A stretch of DNA of 64,000 nt from contig PNLP01000034.1 of assembly GCA_013823135.1 (NCBI GenBank), positions 1 to 64,000 on the forward strand, read 5' to 3'. The position numbers were made by a program, and so were the translations under genes. The notes below the pieces were generated by a model, which saw only the letters and a list, made by a program, of their open reading frames with translations, searched no databases and had not been told where the DNA came from. Every line of letters begins with the position of its first letter. The stretch's first letter is position 1. Source of the stretch: Planctomycetaceae bacterium. Its GTDB lineage: Bacteria; Planctomycetota; Planctomycetia; Gemmatales; Gemmataceae. Of this stretch, positions 25,929 through 34,598 are shown in pieces.

Positions 25929-25983
25929 TTTTGCGGCGGACCCAACGGGTCCGCACGTGGCCCCGATGGGGCAACCGCTAACC
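25929..25983. repeat. Two-hairpin repeat (TTGCGGCGGACCC ... CCGCTAAC)
   Basis: GCGGACCC / GGGTCCGC and GGCCCC / GGGGC hairpins follow one another, with TTTGCGG and CCGCTAA at the ends. Same class as 8065, 21744 and 23697. It lies between the convergent genes ending at 25917 and 25996. Confidence 0.8.
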
Positions 25984-25995
25984 AGATTCGTGATC

Positions 25996-26340
25996 TCACC
26001 GCCGGAAGCGACGGAAGCCCCGTGCCGGCATCGCCGATTCCACCGAGCCCAGGATAACCGTGGGTTCATTCGCCACCACAGCCCCTTGAGCGACTGGAAT
26101 CGGCGCTGAGAGGCGTGTCACGGACGGGTAGTACAGACGCTTGCCGCCATTCGGGCCGAACATCGACGGAGCATAGCCCGTTGATCGCGACGGGAACGGG
26201 TCGATGGTGGGGACGAGAGTCGAGTAGCCGTAGAGGTCACCGGGCAACGGCAGTTGACCGATTGCGGGGTTTTGTGCCGAGGCAACGCTTCCGGACAACG
26301 TGATGACGATCACTGACAGACCGAATGCGGAACGGATCAT
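25996..26340 (-). CDS. Small secreted protein of unknown function
   Basis: A 114-residue protein with a clear signal peptide (hydrophobic LSVIVITLSGSVASA, cut near residue 23). The mature part is rich in Pro, Gly and Tyr and ends in an Arg-rich tail (ARGFRRFRR). Nothing suggests an enzyme. AAAAGGAG 8 bases before ATG 26340 fixes the start; the longer TTG frame is rejected. It precedes no other gene closely and could be monocistronic. Confidence 0.7.
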   Translation of the reverse strand: MIRSAFGLSVIVITLSGSVASAQNPAIGQLPLPGDLYGYSTLVPTIDPFPSRSTGYAPSMFGPNGGKRLYYPSVTRLSAPIPVAQGAVVANEPTVILGSVESAMPARGFRRFRR

Positions 26341-26392
26341 AACCCAGCTCCTTTTCAATGCGACACGTCCTGTGGATGTCGTTCCATTCGCG

Positions 26393-27775
26393 TTATCGTC
26401 CCAACCCCAGCGAGGTGAGTAGCATTTCCTTCACCGCGATCATGGGAACACTCGCGCCGGGGTTCGGGCCATGACCAATCAGGATGGGGCGATCAATCGG
26501 GTCGGTTGCAGCGAGGCCATGACTCCCCCGCACAATCGTTGCATCTAACGGAACCACGTCCATCGTCATGCGGAAGCCGAGCTTCTTCTGGATGAGCCGC
26601 CGACCCGCGTGAAGCTTCGGAAACATCAGCTTCGGGTCGAAGAACAGTTCGCACGGATCGAACCCTGGCTTCGCGTGAATCGCCACGGCACGGGCGTAAT
26701 CCGGTGCAACGCGATCGTCGAGCCAGAACGGGTACGCGAACCACGCATCGGGTTGCGACAGCAACACGATCTCGCCGCTGCGTTCGTGGTCGAGGCCCAT
26801 GCTCGCCCGCTCCTCGCCGACCAACACTTTCGCCACGCCAGGCACGGGCCCCAGCAAATCCCGCACCCGCAGCACGTCTTCCGCGTCGCGAACGTAGACG
26901 TGGGCAAGTTGGTGATCGCACACCGCGAACGCACGTGAACCGTACAGGTCGAGTTGTTCGCCGAACGGCCCCTGCCGTACTTCGAGAAGCTTCGCTTCTC
27001 GAAGCACGCGATTCAGATACACCGGCCGCGTCACGTCGCAGTGCCCGTACTCGCTGACGACCCACACTTGCGCTCCAGCGGCCTTCGCAGCATCGAGCAA
27101 CGGCGCACAAGCGTCGTCGAGTTCCTTCACGCATCGCACCATGTCGCAGCCCTTAGGCCCGAACCGCTGAGGTTCGTAGTCGAGGTGTGGCAGATAGACG
27201 AGCGACAGCGTGGGTTTCCGTGAGCGAACAACCTCGGCCGCTGCAGTCGCGATCCACTGCGTACTCTTCACACCGGCCATCGGTCCCCAAAACGCCGGGA
27301 ACGGGAACGCTCCGAACTTCGCGACGAGATCCACCGAGAGTTGTTGAGGGTCGCCGGTGATGCCGAACGCCTTGTTCCCGTTCGCGGCGTAATGCGGCTT
27401 CGGTGTCACCGAGATATCAACCGCGGCACCCTGATTGAACCACCAGAACAGCTTCGCACTCGTGAACGGCAGCCCGCGTTCCTTCGCTCGCTTCTTCGCG
27501 GTGACGTACAGCGGCTCGGCTTGAATCAGCCGGTTGCACTGTTGCCAGAACCGTACCTCGTTCGTGTCGCGGAACAGCCAGCCGTTCGCGACGACGCCGT
27601 GTTTGCTCGGCAACTCACCCGTGAGAATCGTTGCCTGTGCCGTGCAGGTGACCGCCGGCAGCACTTCCGGCATGTTCGCGACCCAGCCGGCTGTGGCGAT
27701 GGCCTTGAGGCGAGGGGTATGTTCCAGAAGTCGGGGAGTGAGCCCGACGGCGTTGATCAGTACGATGGGTTGCAC
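26393..27775 (-). CDS. Alkaline-phosphatase-superfamily nucleotide pyrophosphatase/phosphodiesterase-like protein
   Basis: A 460-residue soluble protein without signal peptide. It fits the autotaxin/NPP-like part of the alkaline phosphatase superfamily: the opening VLINAVGL, the nucleophile region PAVTCTAQATILTGELPSKHGVVANG (split here by function: T in CTAQ is the likely nucleophile), YLPHLDYEPQRFGP with the second metal region, VVSEYGHCDV, and GSHGLA near the end. These enzymes hydrolyse phosphodiester or pyrophosphate bonds. The start is probably GTG 27775; everything upstream is a GTTCCAAG repeat, and the same frame continues into it as TTG 27787. It is divergent from the aldo/keto reductase. 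Confidence 0.82.
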   Translation of the reverse strand: MQPIVLINAVGLTPRLLEHTPRLKAIATAGWVANMPEVLPAVTCTAQATILTGELPSKHGVVANGWLFRDTNEVRFWQQCNRLIQAEPLYVTAKKRAKERGLPFTSAKLFWWFNQGAAVDISVTPKPHYAANGNKAFGITGDPQQLSVDLVAKFGAFPFPAFWGPMAGVKSTQWIATAAAEVVRSRKPTLSLVYLPHLDYEPQRFGPKGCDMVRCVKELDDACAPLLDAAKAAGAQVWVVSEYGHCDVTRPVYLNRVLREAKLLEVRQGPFGEQLDLYGSRAFAVCDHQLAHVYVRDAEDVLRVRDLLGPVPGVAKVLVGEERASMGLDHERSGEIVLLSQPDAWFAYPFWLDDRVAPDYARAVAIHAKPGFDPCELFFDPKLMFPKLHAGRRLIQKKLGFRMTMDVVPLDATIVRGSHGLAATDPIDRPILIGHGPNPGASVPMIAVKEMLLTSLGLGR

Positions 27776-27783
27776 GGGAAGTT

Positions 27784-27897
27784 CCAAGTTCCAGGTTCCA
27801 AGTTCCAGGTTGCCAGTTGCCGACGCGGAACCACACTACCGGAACCAGGAACTTTCCTATCGTCTTAACTTGGAACCTGGAACTTGGAACCTGGAAC
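27784..27897. repeat. Inverted GGAACCTGGAACTTGG repeats filling a divergent promoter region
   Basis: The left side is a tandem of GTTCCAAGTTCCAG units (27781-27811) and the right side its inverse (27867-27897). A 21-bp perfect pair is 27784-27804 with 27867-27887, and the unit repetition allows several registers. It occupies nearly the whole 135-base gap between two divergent genes. Confidence 0.9.
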
Positions 27898-27910
27898 AGC
27901 GGAATTTCTC

Positions 27911-28873
27911 ATGCAAACACGGCAACTCGGCAACTCGGATCTGCACATCACACGCATCGGTTTCGGTGCGTGGGCCATCGGTGGCGGCGGTTGGGCGTTT
28001 GGGTGGGGTTCACAAGACGACGCCGATTCCGTGGCCACGATCCGCGAGGCAATCGACCTCGGCATCAACTGGATCGACACTGCGGCCGTGTACGGTTTAG
28101 GGCACTCCGAAGAGGTGGTCGCCAAGGCACTCGAAGGCGTGACGAAGCGGCCATACGTGTTCACGAAGTGCGAACGGATCTGGGACGAGAATCGGCAGAT
28201 CGGGAAGTCTCTGAAGGCCGACAGTATTCGCCGCGAGTGCGAAGCGAGCCTCAAGCGGCTCAAGGTGGACGTGATCGACCTGTACCAGATCCACTGGCCT
28301 GAGCCCGACGAGGACATCGAGGAAGGCTGGCAAGCCGTTCTGAAGCTCAAGGAAGAAGGCAAGATTCGCTGGGCGGGGGTGTCGAACTTCTCGGCGGAGC
28401 AGATGGCCCGCGTCTCGAAGTACGGGCCAATCACGTCGCTGCAACCGCCGTACTCGATGATTCGGCCGGAGGTGGAGGAAAGCATTCTACCGCACTGCCT
28501 GGCGAACAACATTGGCGTGATCGCTTACTCTCCGATGGCTTCGGGGTTGCTCACGGGCGCAATGACACGCGACCGCATCAACGCAATGCCGGCCGACGAC
28601 TGGCGCAAGGAGAAGAACAAGCACTACCAGGAACCGCTGCTGACGCGGAACTTGAACCTCGTTGAGTTACTCCGGAAGCTCGGTGCGAAGCACGGCCACA
28701 CGCCCGGCGAAACTGCCATCGCGTGGGTATTGCGACATCCCGCTGTCACTGCGGCGATCGTGGGTGCTCGCAAGCCGGGTCAGTTGAAGGAGCTTGTCGG
28801 CGCAGCCGATTGGCAATTGACGCCGACCGAGGCGAATGAGATAGATGAATACCTGAAGGCGAACCCAGCCTGA
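27911..28873 (+). CDS. Aldo/keto reductase
   Basis: A 320-residue NADPH-dependent oxidoreductase of the AKR superfamily (beta/alpha barrel). The catalytic tetrad is intact: D56 and Y61 in NWIDTAAVYG, K86 in VFTKC, H128 in LYQIHWPEP. The C-terminal AIVGARKPGQL cofactor segment is present. It is most like the AKR11/AKR13 type (YajO, general stress protein 69), which reduce aldehydes and ketones; the natural substrate is unknown. The start at 27911 gives the standard MQTRQLGNSDL opening. No Shine-Dalgarno is obvious because the repeat runs up to within 14 bases. Confidence 0.92.
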   Translation: MQTRQLGNSDLHITRIGFGAWAIGGGGWAFGWGSQDDADSVATIREAIDLGINWIDTAAVYGLGHSEEVVAKALEGVTKRPYVFTKCERIWDENRQIGKSLKADSIRRECEASLKRLKVDVIDLYQIHWPEPDEDIEEGWQAVLKLKEEGKIRWAGVSNFSAEQMARVSKYGPITSLQPPYSMIRPEVEESILPHCLANNIGVIAYSPMASGLLTGAMTRDRINAMPADDWRKEKNKHYQEPLLTRNLNLVELLRKLGAKHGHTPGETAIAWVLRHPAVTAAIVGARKPGQLKELVGAADWQLTPTEANEIDEYLKANPA

Positions 28874-28971
28874 CCTTGGTCTTGCTCACAGCGACTGACC
28901 CCAACCTCACCCGCGCCGCCAACTCTGCCGGCGCAACGCTTTTCACCCCTGACCTGCACCCAAGGTGCCTC

Positions 28972-30909
28972 ATGTCCCGTTGGTTGACCCTCCTCGCGTT
29001 TCTCATCTCGCCAGTTCCGGCATTCGCACAGTCGCCTCCGCCGCAACGGCTCTCCAAGGCTGAAGAGGCCGCGGAACTCCGCGACCACATCAAGGCGAAC
29101 TACACCAAGTACGAATACCTCATCCCCATGCGGGACGGCGTGCGGTTGTTCACCAACGTGTTCGTCCCCAAAGACGACTCGAAGACTTACCCCATCATGC
29201 TGATCCGCACGCCGTATAGCTGCGCTCCGTATGGCGTGGATAAGTACCCCGACGCCCTGCGACCCGGCGACCGTTACGTCAAAGCGGGTTACATCTTCGT
29301 GAACCAGGACGTACGAGGGCGGTGGTCGTCGGAAGGCGAATATGTGAACGTGCGGCCGCACAACCCCGCGAAGAAGGGGAAGGAGATCGACGAGAGCAGC
29401 GACACGTACGACACCATCGAATGGTTGCTCAAGAACGTAAAGGGCCACAACGGGAAGGTCGGGCAGACAGGCATCTCATATCCGGGGTTCTACACCGTCG
29501 CGGGGATGGTCGATGCACACCCGGCGCTCAAGGCATCGTCGCCGCAAGCTCCGGTCATGGACTGGTTCATCGGCGACGACTGGCACCACAACGGCGCTTT
29601 GTTCCTACCGCACGTCTTCAACTTTATGCCGCGATTCGGCAAGCCACGCCCCGAGCCGACGACCAAGTACCCGTACCTGCCGTTCGAGCACGGCACGCCG
29701 GACGGTTACAAGTTCTTCCTCGAAATGGGGCCGCTCAAGAATGCCGACCTGAAGTACCACAAGGGCGAGATTGGCTTCTGGAAGGAAGTGTTCGAGCACC
29801 CCAACTACGACGACTTCTGGAAAGCCCGCAACATGCGGCAGCACGTCAAGAACATCAAGCCGGCCGTGCTAACCGTCGGCGGCTGGTTCGATGCCGAGAA
29901 CCTGTTCGGGGCGCTCGAAACCTTCAAGGCCGCGGAAGCGAACACCCCGCCGGCACACAATCACCTCGTGATGGGGCCATGGGTTCACGGTGGCTGGAGC
30001 AATCAGGACGGCGACAAGCTCGGCGATGTGCTGTTCAACGCAAAGACCGGTGAGTTCTACCGCGAGAAGATCGAGTTCCCGTTCTTCGAGTTTCACCTGA
30101 AGGGGAAGGGCGAGAACAAAGTGCCGAAGGCGTGGGTCTTCGAGACCGGCACGAACGTCTGGCGACGTTTCGATGCGTGGCCACCGAAGACCTCGAAAGC
30201 AACTGGGTTATACTTGCACGCAAATGGAACGTTGTGCCGTGAAACTGATGAGAAGGAATGCATAATCTTTGAGCGACCGCCGTCTGCTGAGACGACTCCG
30301 AAGTTCGAAGAGTTCACGTCGGACCCCGCGAAGCCGGTGCCGTACATCAACAAGACGACGAACAGCATGGCTCAAGAATACATGACGGGCGATCAGCGGT
30401 TCGCATCGACGCGGCCAGATGTGCTCGTCTACCAGACGCCGGTGCTGAAAGATGACCTCACCGTTGGTGGGCCAATCGACGTGGAACTGTACGTCAGCAC
30501 CACCGGCACCGACGCCGACTGGGTTGTGAAGCTCATCGACGTGTACCCCGACGACTTCCCCGATTTGGTCCCGAACCCAACCGGCGTGAAGATGGGCGGG
30601 TATCAGCAACTTGTGCGAGGCGAACCGTTCCGGGGTAAGTTCCGCAACTCGTTCTCGAAGCCGGAGCCGTTCAAGCCGGGGGAGATCGCGAAGATCAAAT
30701 TCACGATGCCGGACACACTGCACACGTTCCGCCCGGGTCACCGGATGATGGTGCAGGTGCAATCGACGTGGTTCCCGCTCGTGGACCGCAACCCGCAAAC
30801 CTTCTGCGACATCTACACCTGCGATGTCGATGCTTTCAAGAAACAAACCCACCGCGTGTATCACAACAAGGAGCATCCATCGAAGGTGACCGTGCACGTT
30901 GTGAAGTGA
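28972..30909 (+). CDS. Secreted CocE/NonD family hydrolase (X-Pro dipeptidyl-peptidase type)
   Basis: A 645-residue exported serine hydrolase. Signal peptide residues 1-20 (LAFLISPVPAFAQ). The alpha/beta-hydrolase core has YEYLIPMRDGVRLFTNVF at the start and the nucleophile motif GISYPG (S169), as in cocaine esterase and glutaryl-7-ACA acylase relatives. The C-terminal 200 residues form the jelly-roll domain (DVELYVSTTGTDADWVVKLIDVYP). The family cleaves esters, amides or X-Pro peptides. AAGGTG upstream supports ATG 28972 against the frame start at 28876, which overlaps other sequence without a signal peptide. It begins 98 bases after the aldo/keto reductase. Confidence 0.9.
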   Translation: MSRWLTLLAFLISPVPAFAQSPPPQRLSKAEEAAELRDHIKANYTKYEYLIPMRDGVRLFTNVFVPKDDSKTYPIMLIRTPYSCAPYGVDKYPDALRPGDRYVKAGYIFVNQDVRGRWSSEGEYVNVRPHNPAKKGKEIDESSDTYDTIEWLLKNVKGHNGKVGQTGISYPGFYTVAGMVDAHPALKASSPQAPVMDWFIGDDWHHNGALFLPHVFNFMPRFGKPRPEPTTKYPYLPFEHGTPDGYKFFLEMGPLKNADLKYHKGEIGFWKEVFEHPNYDDFWKARNMRQHVKNIKPAVLTVGGWFDAENLFGALETFKAAEANTPPAHNHLVMGPWVHGGWSNQDGDKLGDVLFNAKTGEFYREKIEFPFFEFHLKGKGENKVPKAWVFETGTNVWRRFDAWPPKTSKATGLYLHANGTLCRETDEKECIIFERPPSAETTPKFEEFTSDPAKPVPYINKTTNSMAQEYMTGDQRFASTRPDVLVYQTPVLKDDLTVGGPIDVELYVSTTGTDADWVVKLIDVYPDDFPDLVPNPTGVKMGGYQQLVRGEPFRGKFRNSFSKPEPFKPGEIAKIKFTMPDTLHTFRPGHRMMVQVQSTWFPLVDRNPQTFCDIYTCDVDAFKKQTHRVYHNKEHPSKVTVHVVK

Positions 30910-30911
30910 TG

Positions 30912-30992
30912 CTTGGCGAGCCACGGGGATAAACCCCGTGGCGCTTTCTTTTCGCCCCGGCACCACGGGGATGAACCCCGTGGCTCGCCAAG
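30912..30992. repeat. Double hairpin with CTTGGCGAGCC ends
   Basis: The outer arms 30912-30928 and 30976-30992 pair over 17 bases. Each side is also its own hairpin, CCACGGGGATRAACCCCGTGG, occurring once on the left and once on the right. It can fold as one long stem or as two side-by-side hairpins. It lies 2 bases after the hydrolase stop and 44 before apt. Confidence 0.9.
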
Positions 30993-31036
30993 ACCACCAT
31001 CGAACGCTAAGACTATCCCCGCACTCGGAGCCACGC

Positions 31037-31549
31037 ATGGACCTGAAAGCCTACATCCGCGATGTGCCCGACTTCCCCAAGCCGGGCGTCCTGTTCAAGG
31101 ACATCACACCGCTGTTGATCGACCCGGACGCATTCGCGTACTCGATCGCCCGGCTTTCGAGTCACTACGCCACCGAGCGGATCGACGCCATCGCGGCTGC
31201 CGAGGCTCGCGGATTCCTGTTCGCCGCCCCGATGGCCCTGGAACTCCGCAAGGGGTTGGTTCCACTCCGCAAACCCGGCAAACTCCCGTACTCGACTCGC
31301 AGTTTCAAATACGACCTGGAATACGGCTCCGCGGAACTGCATGTCCACTCCGACGCGGTGAAGCCCGGGTCGAGAGTGCTCATGGTCGATGACGTGCTCG
31401 CAACCGGCGGAACGATGGCCGCGGCGTGCGAGTTAATTGAGCGCTCCGGCGGGATTGTCGTTGGTTGTGCTTTCTTGATCGAACTGTCGTTCCTGAAGGG
31501 CCGGTCGCTCCTGCCGGGCCGCGACTGCTTCAGCCTGGTTACCTACTGA
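31037..31549 (+). CDS. apt: Adenine phosphoribosyltransferase
   Basis: A 170-residue cytoplasmic enzyme that turns adenine and PRPP into AMP in purine salvage. The PRPP-binding loop VLMVDDVLATGGT is at 114-126, and the opening IRDVPDFPKPGVLFKDITPLL and AAEARGF segments are diagnostic for Apt. Length is standard. CGGAG lies 6 bases before the start. The next gene begins 13 bases after the stop and is probably co-transcribed. Confidence 0.96.
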   Translation: MDLKAYIRDVPDFPKPGVLFKDITPLLIDPDAFAYSIARLSSHYATERIDAIAAAEARGFLFAAPMALELRKGLVPLRKPGKLPYSTRSFKYDLEYGSAELHVHSDAVKPGSRVLMVDDVLATGGTMAAACELIERSGGIVVGCAFLIELSFLKGRSLLPGRDCFSLVTY

Positions 31550-31562
31550 CTACGAGATCGCG

Positions 31563-32126
31563 ATGTCCCGCTACCCCGACGATCGGTTCGACGAACAACG
31601 CCCTGCAAACCCGCGGGAGCTCGAGGTGGCTCGCGCTGCGGTCACTGCCCCTGCGGTATTCCTGATCCTCAACGCACTCTTCGGCCTCGCCGTCGTTGGC
31701 TGCCTTTCCGTGCCTCTCGTGTTCAAGCCAGATTCGCTTGTCGAATTCCTCCACGACCTGATTGCCCAGCAACCACCCGGACCCGAGAGAGCAGACCTGG
31801 AGAAAAAGACCGAGGAGTTCGAGAACGCGCTGAACGCCAACCGAGAGGCGTACGTCCGCAACAACGCCATCACACTCGCAATCCCGGCCGCCCTGAACCT
31901 ATTCGTGATTCTTGGCGCGTTCTGTATGCGGGGTTTCTCCTTGTACCCGGTGTGCATCATCTCGGCGGTGGTCACGATCATCCCGGCGACCACAGGGTGC
32001 TGTTTCACCGGTGTCCCGTTCGGAATTTGGGCGCTCGTTGTGCTAAACCGACCCGACGTTAAGGCGGCGTTCGCGTCCAGGAAATCGCTCCCGCCGAACG
32101 ACCCCGATGCACAGTACATGCGATAA
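31563..32126 (+). CDS. Membrane protein of unknown function (three or four helices)
   Basis: A 187-residue protein with a hydrophilic N-terminus (NPRELEVARAAV), one transmembrane helix at about 30-52, a charged loop with a short coil (about 68-97), and two or three further helices (AITLAIPAALNLFVILGAF, VCIISAVVTIIPATTGCC, FGIWALVVL). The short C-terminus ends in NDPDAQYMR. The layout is common among small planctomycete membrane proteins, but I know no function. It is 13 bases behind apt on the same strand. Confidence 0.8.
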   Translation: MSRYPDDRFDEQRPANPRELEVARAAVTAPAVFLILNALFGLAVVGCLSVPLVFKPDSLVEFLHDLIAQQPPGPERADLEKKTEEFENALNANREAYVRNNAITLAIPAALNLFVILGAFCMRGFSLYPVCIISAVVTIIPATTGCCFTGVPFGIWALVVLNRPDVKAAFASRKSLPPNDPDAQYMR

Positions 32127-32135
32127 GTTCGGGCA

Positions 32136-32158
32136 CAGCCCCGTTGGGGCTGACGCTA
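32136..32158. repeat. CAGCCCC hairpin with GCTAA end
   Basis: CAGCCCC / GGGGCTG with a GTT loop, followed by ACGCTAACC. A half element of the TTTAGCGG family between the membrane protein gene and hisI. Confidence 0.65.
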
Positions 32159-32189
32159 ACCGACTCCTCAACACCCACCCCACGAACCG

Positions 32190-32561
32190 ATGTTAGATTT
32201 CGACAAAGCCGGTGGTTTGATCCCCGCAATCGCCCAGGATGCCGAAACGGGCGAGGTGCTCATGCTCGCGTGGATGAACCGCGAGGCATTTGACGAAACG
32301 GTGAAAACCCGCCGGGCCGTGTACTTCAGCCGCAGCCGGAACAAGCTCTGGCGGAAGGGCGAGGAGAGCGGAAACGTGCAGGAAGTCGTCGGCATCTACG
32401 TCGATTGCGACGCCGACACCGTTCTGCTGAAGGTGCGACAAATCGGCGGGGCGGCTTGCCACGAGGGCTACAAGAGTTGCTTCTTCCGCCGCCTCGACGA
32501 CACGGAACTGGTCGTGGTCGGCGAGCGAATCTTCGACCCGAAAAAGGTCTATGGTCGGTAG
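32190..32561 (+). CDS. hisI: Phosphoribosyl-AMP cyclohydrolase
   Basis: A 123-residue enzyme catalysing the third step of histidine synthesis, opening the adenine ring of PR-AMP. The three zinc cysteines are at C73, C90 and C97 (VDCDADTV, GAACHEGYKSC), and the magnesium aspartates D72, D74, D76 are in place. It is the stand-alone HisI form, without the HisE domain found in fused enzymes. No other his gene is near, so histidine genes are dispersed in this genome. Confidence 0.95.
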   Translation: MLDFDKAGGLIPAIAQDAETGEVLMLAWMNREAFDETVKTRRAVYFSRSRNKLWRKGEESGNVQEVVGIYVDCDADTVLLKVRQIGGAACHEGYKSCFFRRLDDTELVVVGERIFDPKKVYGR

Positions 32562-32574
32562 GCGACAGGCAAAC

Positions 32575-32640
32575 GCAAACGTCGTGTGGGGATGGGAAGC
32601 CAGTTGTATTCCTGGCTTCCCATCCCCACACGACGTTTGC
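32575..32640. repeat. 29-bp perfect hairpin between convergent genes
   Basis: Arms 32575-32603 and 32612-32640 pair perfectly around an 8-base loop. It lies between hisI and the convergent hydrolase-like gene and is placed to block readthrough from both sides. The sequence is not shared with other hairpins in the window. Confidence 0.93.
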
Positions 32641-32651
32641 CTGTGTGTTCC

Positions 32652-33857
32652 TTACGGCCTCAGGAATCCGAACCCCTGGCCCGCAAGCGTGTTGTCAGGC
32701 GCAAGCTGGATCGACCAGGGAGCGGTGAACCCGCGGTTCTTGCGGATCAGCTTGGCACGGTTCTTCTGGATCGCGGCGAGGTATTGAAGGATCGTTTCCT
32801 CGGTTCCCACCTTCGCCCCCAGCAACGCGGCACCGTTCAAAGCTCCCCCTTCCTTCACCTCCATGGAAAGTGTCTGTTCCAGCTTGGTGAGCGGAGAGTT
32901 GACTGGTGGCTTCGCGACCAACACTTCATCGGTGAAGAAGCTGGCCTGTGCTTTGCCCTTCGCGTCTTTCGGTGCATACAGAAACAACATCGGGTTGTTT
33001 TCCCGAAGCTTGGGCGTTCCCTTCACCCAACCCTTGATCAGATTCTCAGGCACTGAGAGCGCACGGGAACCCGATAGCCAAACCGCGCCTGAGATGTCGC
33101 CACCGCCAAGTTCGTTCGGGAGCCCACCTGCCAGGGGTTGCGGAACATACTTGTAGGTTGGGAACCCGCCGATACCCTGGAACGCCAGTTGATTCGGGGT
33201 CGGAATGAAGGCCGGGCGATTCCACTCGGTCGTGAGCCACGCCAGCCCAATCGTTGCTGCGGTATCCGCCCCTACCAGGTAAATCGAACTTGCGTTCAAG
33301 TCGCCGGTATCGTTCTTGGTGTCGATGTGGTGCCGGGCTGCCGCGAGATCGAGCAAAAACGCCGGGGCATATCTCACCGGATCCTTGAGATCCTTGAAGA
33401 ACAGGTCGTTCTTGAGTTTCTTGGCTTGGGGGCTTGGGGCACCCGTAACCATTCGGGGGCTGTTCCATGGCCCGGTGAATGGGTTCGGTGGGAACTGGTC
33501 GGTTGGTGCTTGAAGGTTCCAGAACCGTGCCGGATCCTTGATATCCGTGCTCTTTCCGTGGCCACGCCAGTCGAACTGGAGGACGTTGTAGCCTTCCTTC
33601 GAGAGGGTCGTCGCCAACCCCTTCCAGTCCCCCTTGGTCATGTTGTTATCCTTGCCCGGGGGATAGAGCAGGATTACGACTGGATCCGCACCCGCGTTCT
33701 TCATGGACTTGGTGAACAACCCGCGGAGTTGGATTCCATCGGCCGTGAGGAACGTTTCCTCGATCGGGTCGGCACCCTGTGCCTGCGCCTTGGGGGCGTT
33801 GGCCGACAGGAGCGCGAGAGCGCCGAACAAAAATGGAACGGCCATCCAGCGTCGCAT
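32652..33857 (-). CDS. Secreted alpha/beta-hydrolase-like protein lacking the usual Ser nucleophile
   Basis: A 401-residue exported protein. Signal peptide residues 1-27 (ALALLSANAPKAQA). It follows the alpha/beta-hydrolase pattern: VVILLYPPGKD, then YNVLQFDWRGHGKS (residues 90-103). At the nucleophile elbow it has GADTA (196-200) instead of GxSxG. The central D198 could be a nucleophile, as in haloalkane dehalogenases and epoxide hydrolases, or the protein may be catalytically dead. GAGGA 8 bases before ATG 33857 fixes the start. It is next to the ferredoxin gene but 182 bases away. Confidence 0.78.
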   Translation of the reverse strand: MRRWMAVPFLFGALALLSANAPKAQAQGADPIEETFLTADGIQLRGLFTKSMKNAGADPVVILLYPPGKDNNMTKGDWKGLATTLSKEGYNVLQFDWRGHGKSTDIKDPARFWNLQAPTDQFPPNPFTGPWNSPRMVTGAPSPQAKKLKNDLFFKDLKDPVRYAPAFLLDLAAARHHIDTKNDTGDLNASSIYLVGADTAATIGLAWLTTEWNRPAFIPTPNQLAFQGIGGFPTYKYVPQPLAGGLPNELGGGDISGAVWLSGSRALSVPENLIKGWVKGTPKLRENNPMLFLYAPKDAKGKAQASFFTDEVLVAKPPVNSPLTKLEQTLSMEVKEGGALNGAALLGAKVGTEETILQYLAAIQKNRAKLIRKNRGFTAPWSIQLAPDNTLAGQGFGFLRP

Positions 33858-34039
33858 GATATATCCTCGCACGTGAGGTGATTCCAAGAAGGGAACGTTC
33901 CTGGATGATACGCCGTTGGCAATCGCCATGCCAGAGAGTTGCAATCGGTTTCAAGTGTCCAAATTGTAGCGACGGCTTACCAGGGCTTCCCGGCTTGTCC
34001 ACTCTCTGTCCAGAGCCTCATGTGCTGATCATTTTCCGG

Positions 34040-34459
34040 TCAATGTCCCTCGGTTACCTGGTTGCGATTCCACTTCGGGATCACGACAACCACATCGTCT
34101 GAACCGTCAGGAACGCACTGGCAACTGAGTCGCGATTCGGTCGTGAGTGCTGGTGCCTTGTCGAGTTCGTCCTCTTCATTGTCGGTGGCCGCCGAACAGC
34201 TCTTGAGGCCCTTCTGGACGTAGACGTGACAAGTCGAGCACGCGCAGACGCCGCCGCACGAGTGGTTGATCTCAACGCCAGCCTCTTCCGCGATCGCCAG
34301 CAAACTGCCGTCGAGCCCAATGTGGCCATACGGGAAGGTCGAGGGGTCCATCAGGTACGTCGTGGAGGTATTCGTTTCCTCGTTTACGAACGTCACCTTG
34401 AACGGTTTGTCGGGCCGGTTCAATGGAACTTTGCGAATATACGGGTTGACGCCGCCCAT
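34040..34459 (-). CDS. Adrenodoxin/Isc-type [2Fe-2S] ferredoxin
   Basis: A 139-residue electron carrier. The cluster cysteines have the spacing C68-x5-C74-x2-C77 (HSCGGVCACSTCHVYV) plus C113 in SRLSCQC, as in the ISC/adrenodoxin class; C72 and C115 are extra. The first 45 residues are longer than in standard Fdx. It may serve iron-sulfur assembly or feed a monooxygenase; a cytochrome P450 is encoded 22 kb away, but no ferredoxin reductase is seen. AGGAAAT 7 bases upstream supports the start. Confidence 0.88.
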   Translation of the reverse strand: MGGVNPYIRKVPLNRPDKPFKVTFVNEETNTSTTYLMDPSTFPYGHIGLDGSLLAIAEEAGVEINHSCGGVCACSTCHVYVQKGLKSCSAATDNEEDELDKAPALTTESRLSCQCVPDGSDDVVVVIPKWNRNQVTEGH

Positions 34460-34519
34460 GCGGATTTCCTGCTGTTGTGTGGGGTTCTCCACAGGTATTG
34501 TACGTGGCGCGAAGCAGAA

Positions 34520-34574
34520 GAGCCGCGATCTGTGGGACAGCTCATCGTGAGCATTCCCTTCCAGATCGCGGCTC
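34520..34574 (-). terminator. Hairpin with nested stem after the BON-domain gene
   Basis: GAGCCGCGATCTG (34520-34532) pairs perfectly with CAGATCGCGGCTC (34562-34574). A second small stem GCTCA / TGAGC sits inside. On the minus strand it follows the BON gene stop (34599) by 25 bases and is followed by TTCTGCTTC, so it probably ends that transcript and separates it from the ferredoxin. Confidence 0.7.
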
Positions 34575-34598
34575 GACCCCAAACTTCGATTGTCCCGA

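Noticed and set aside
20733..27897. CRISPR array in the gaps with short tandem units
   Set aside because: Units are 7-16 bases, without regular spacers, and turn into their own inverse; no cas genes are present.
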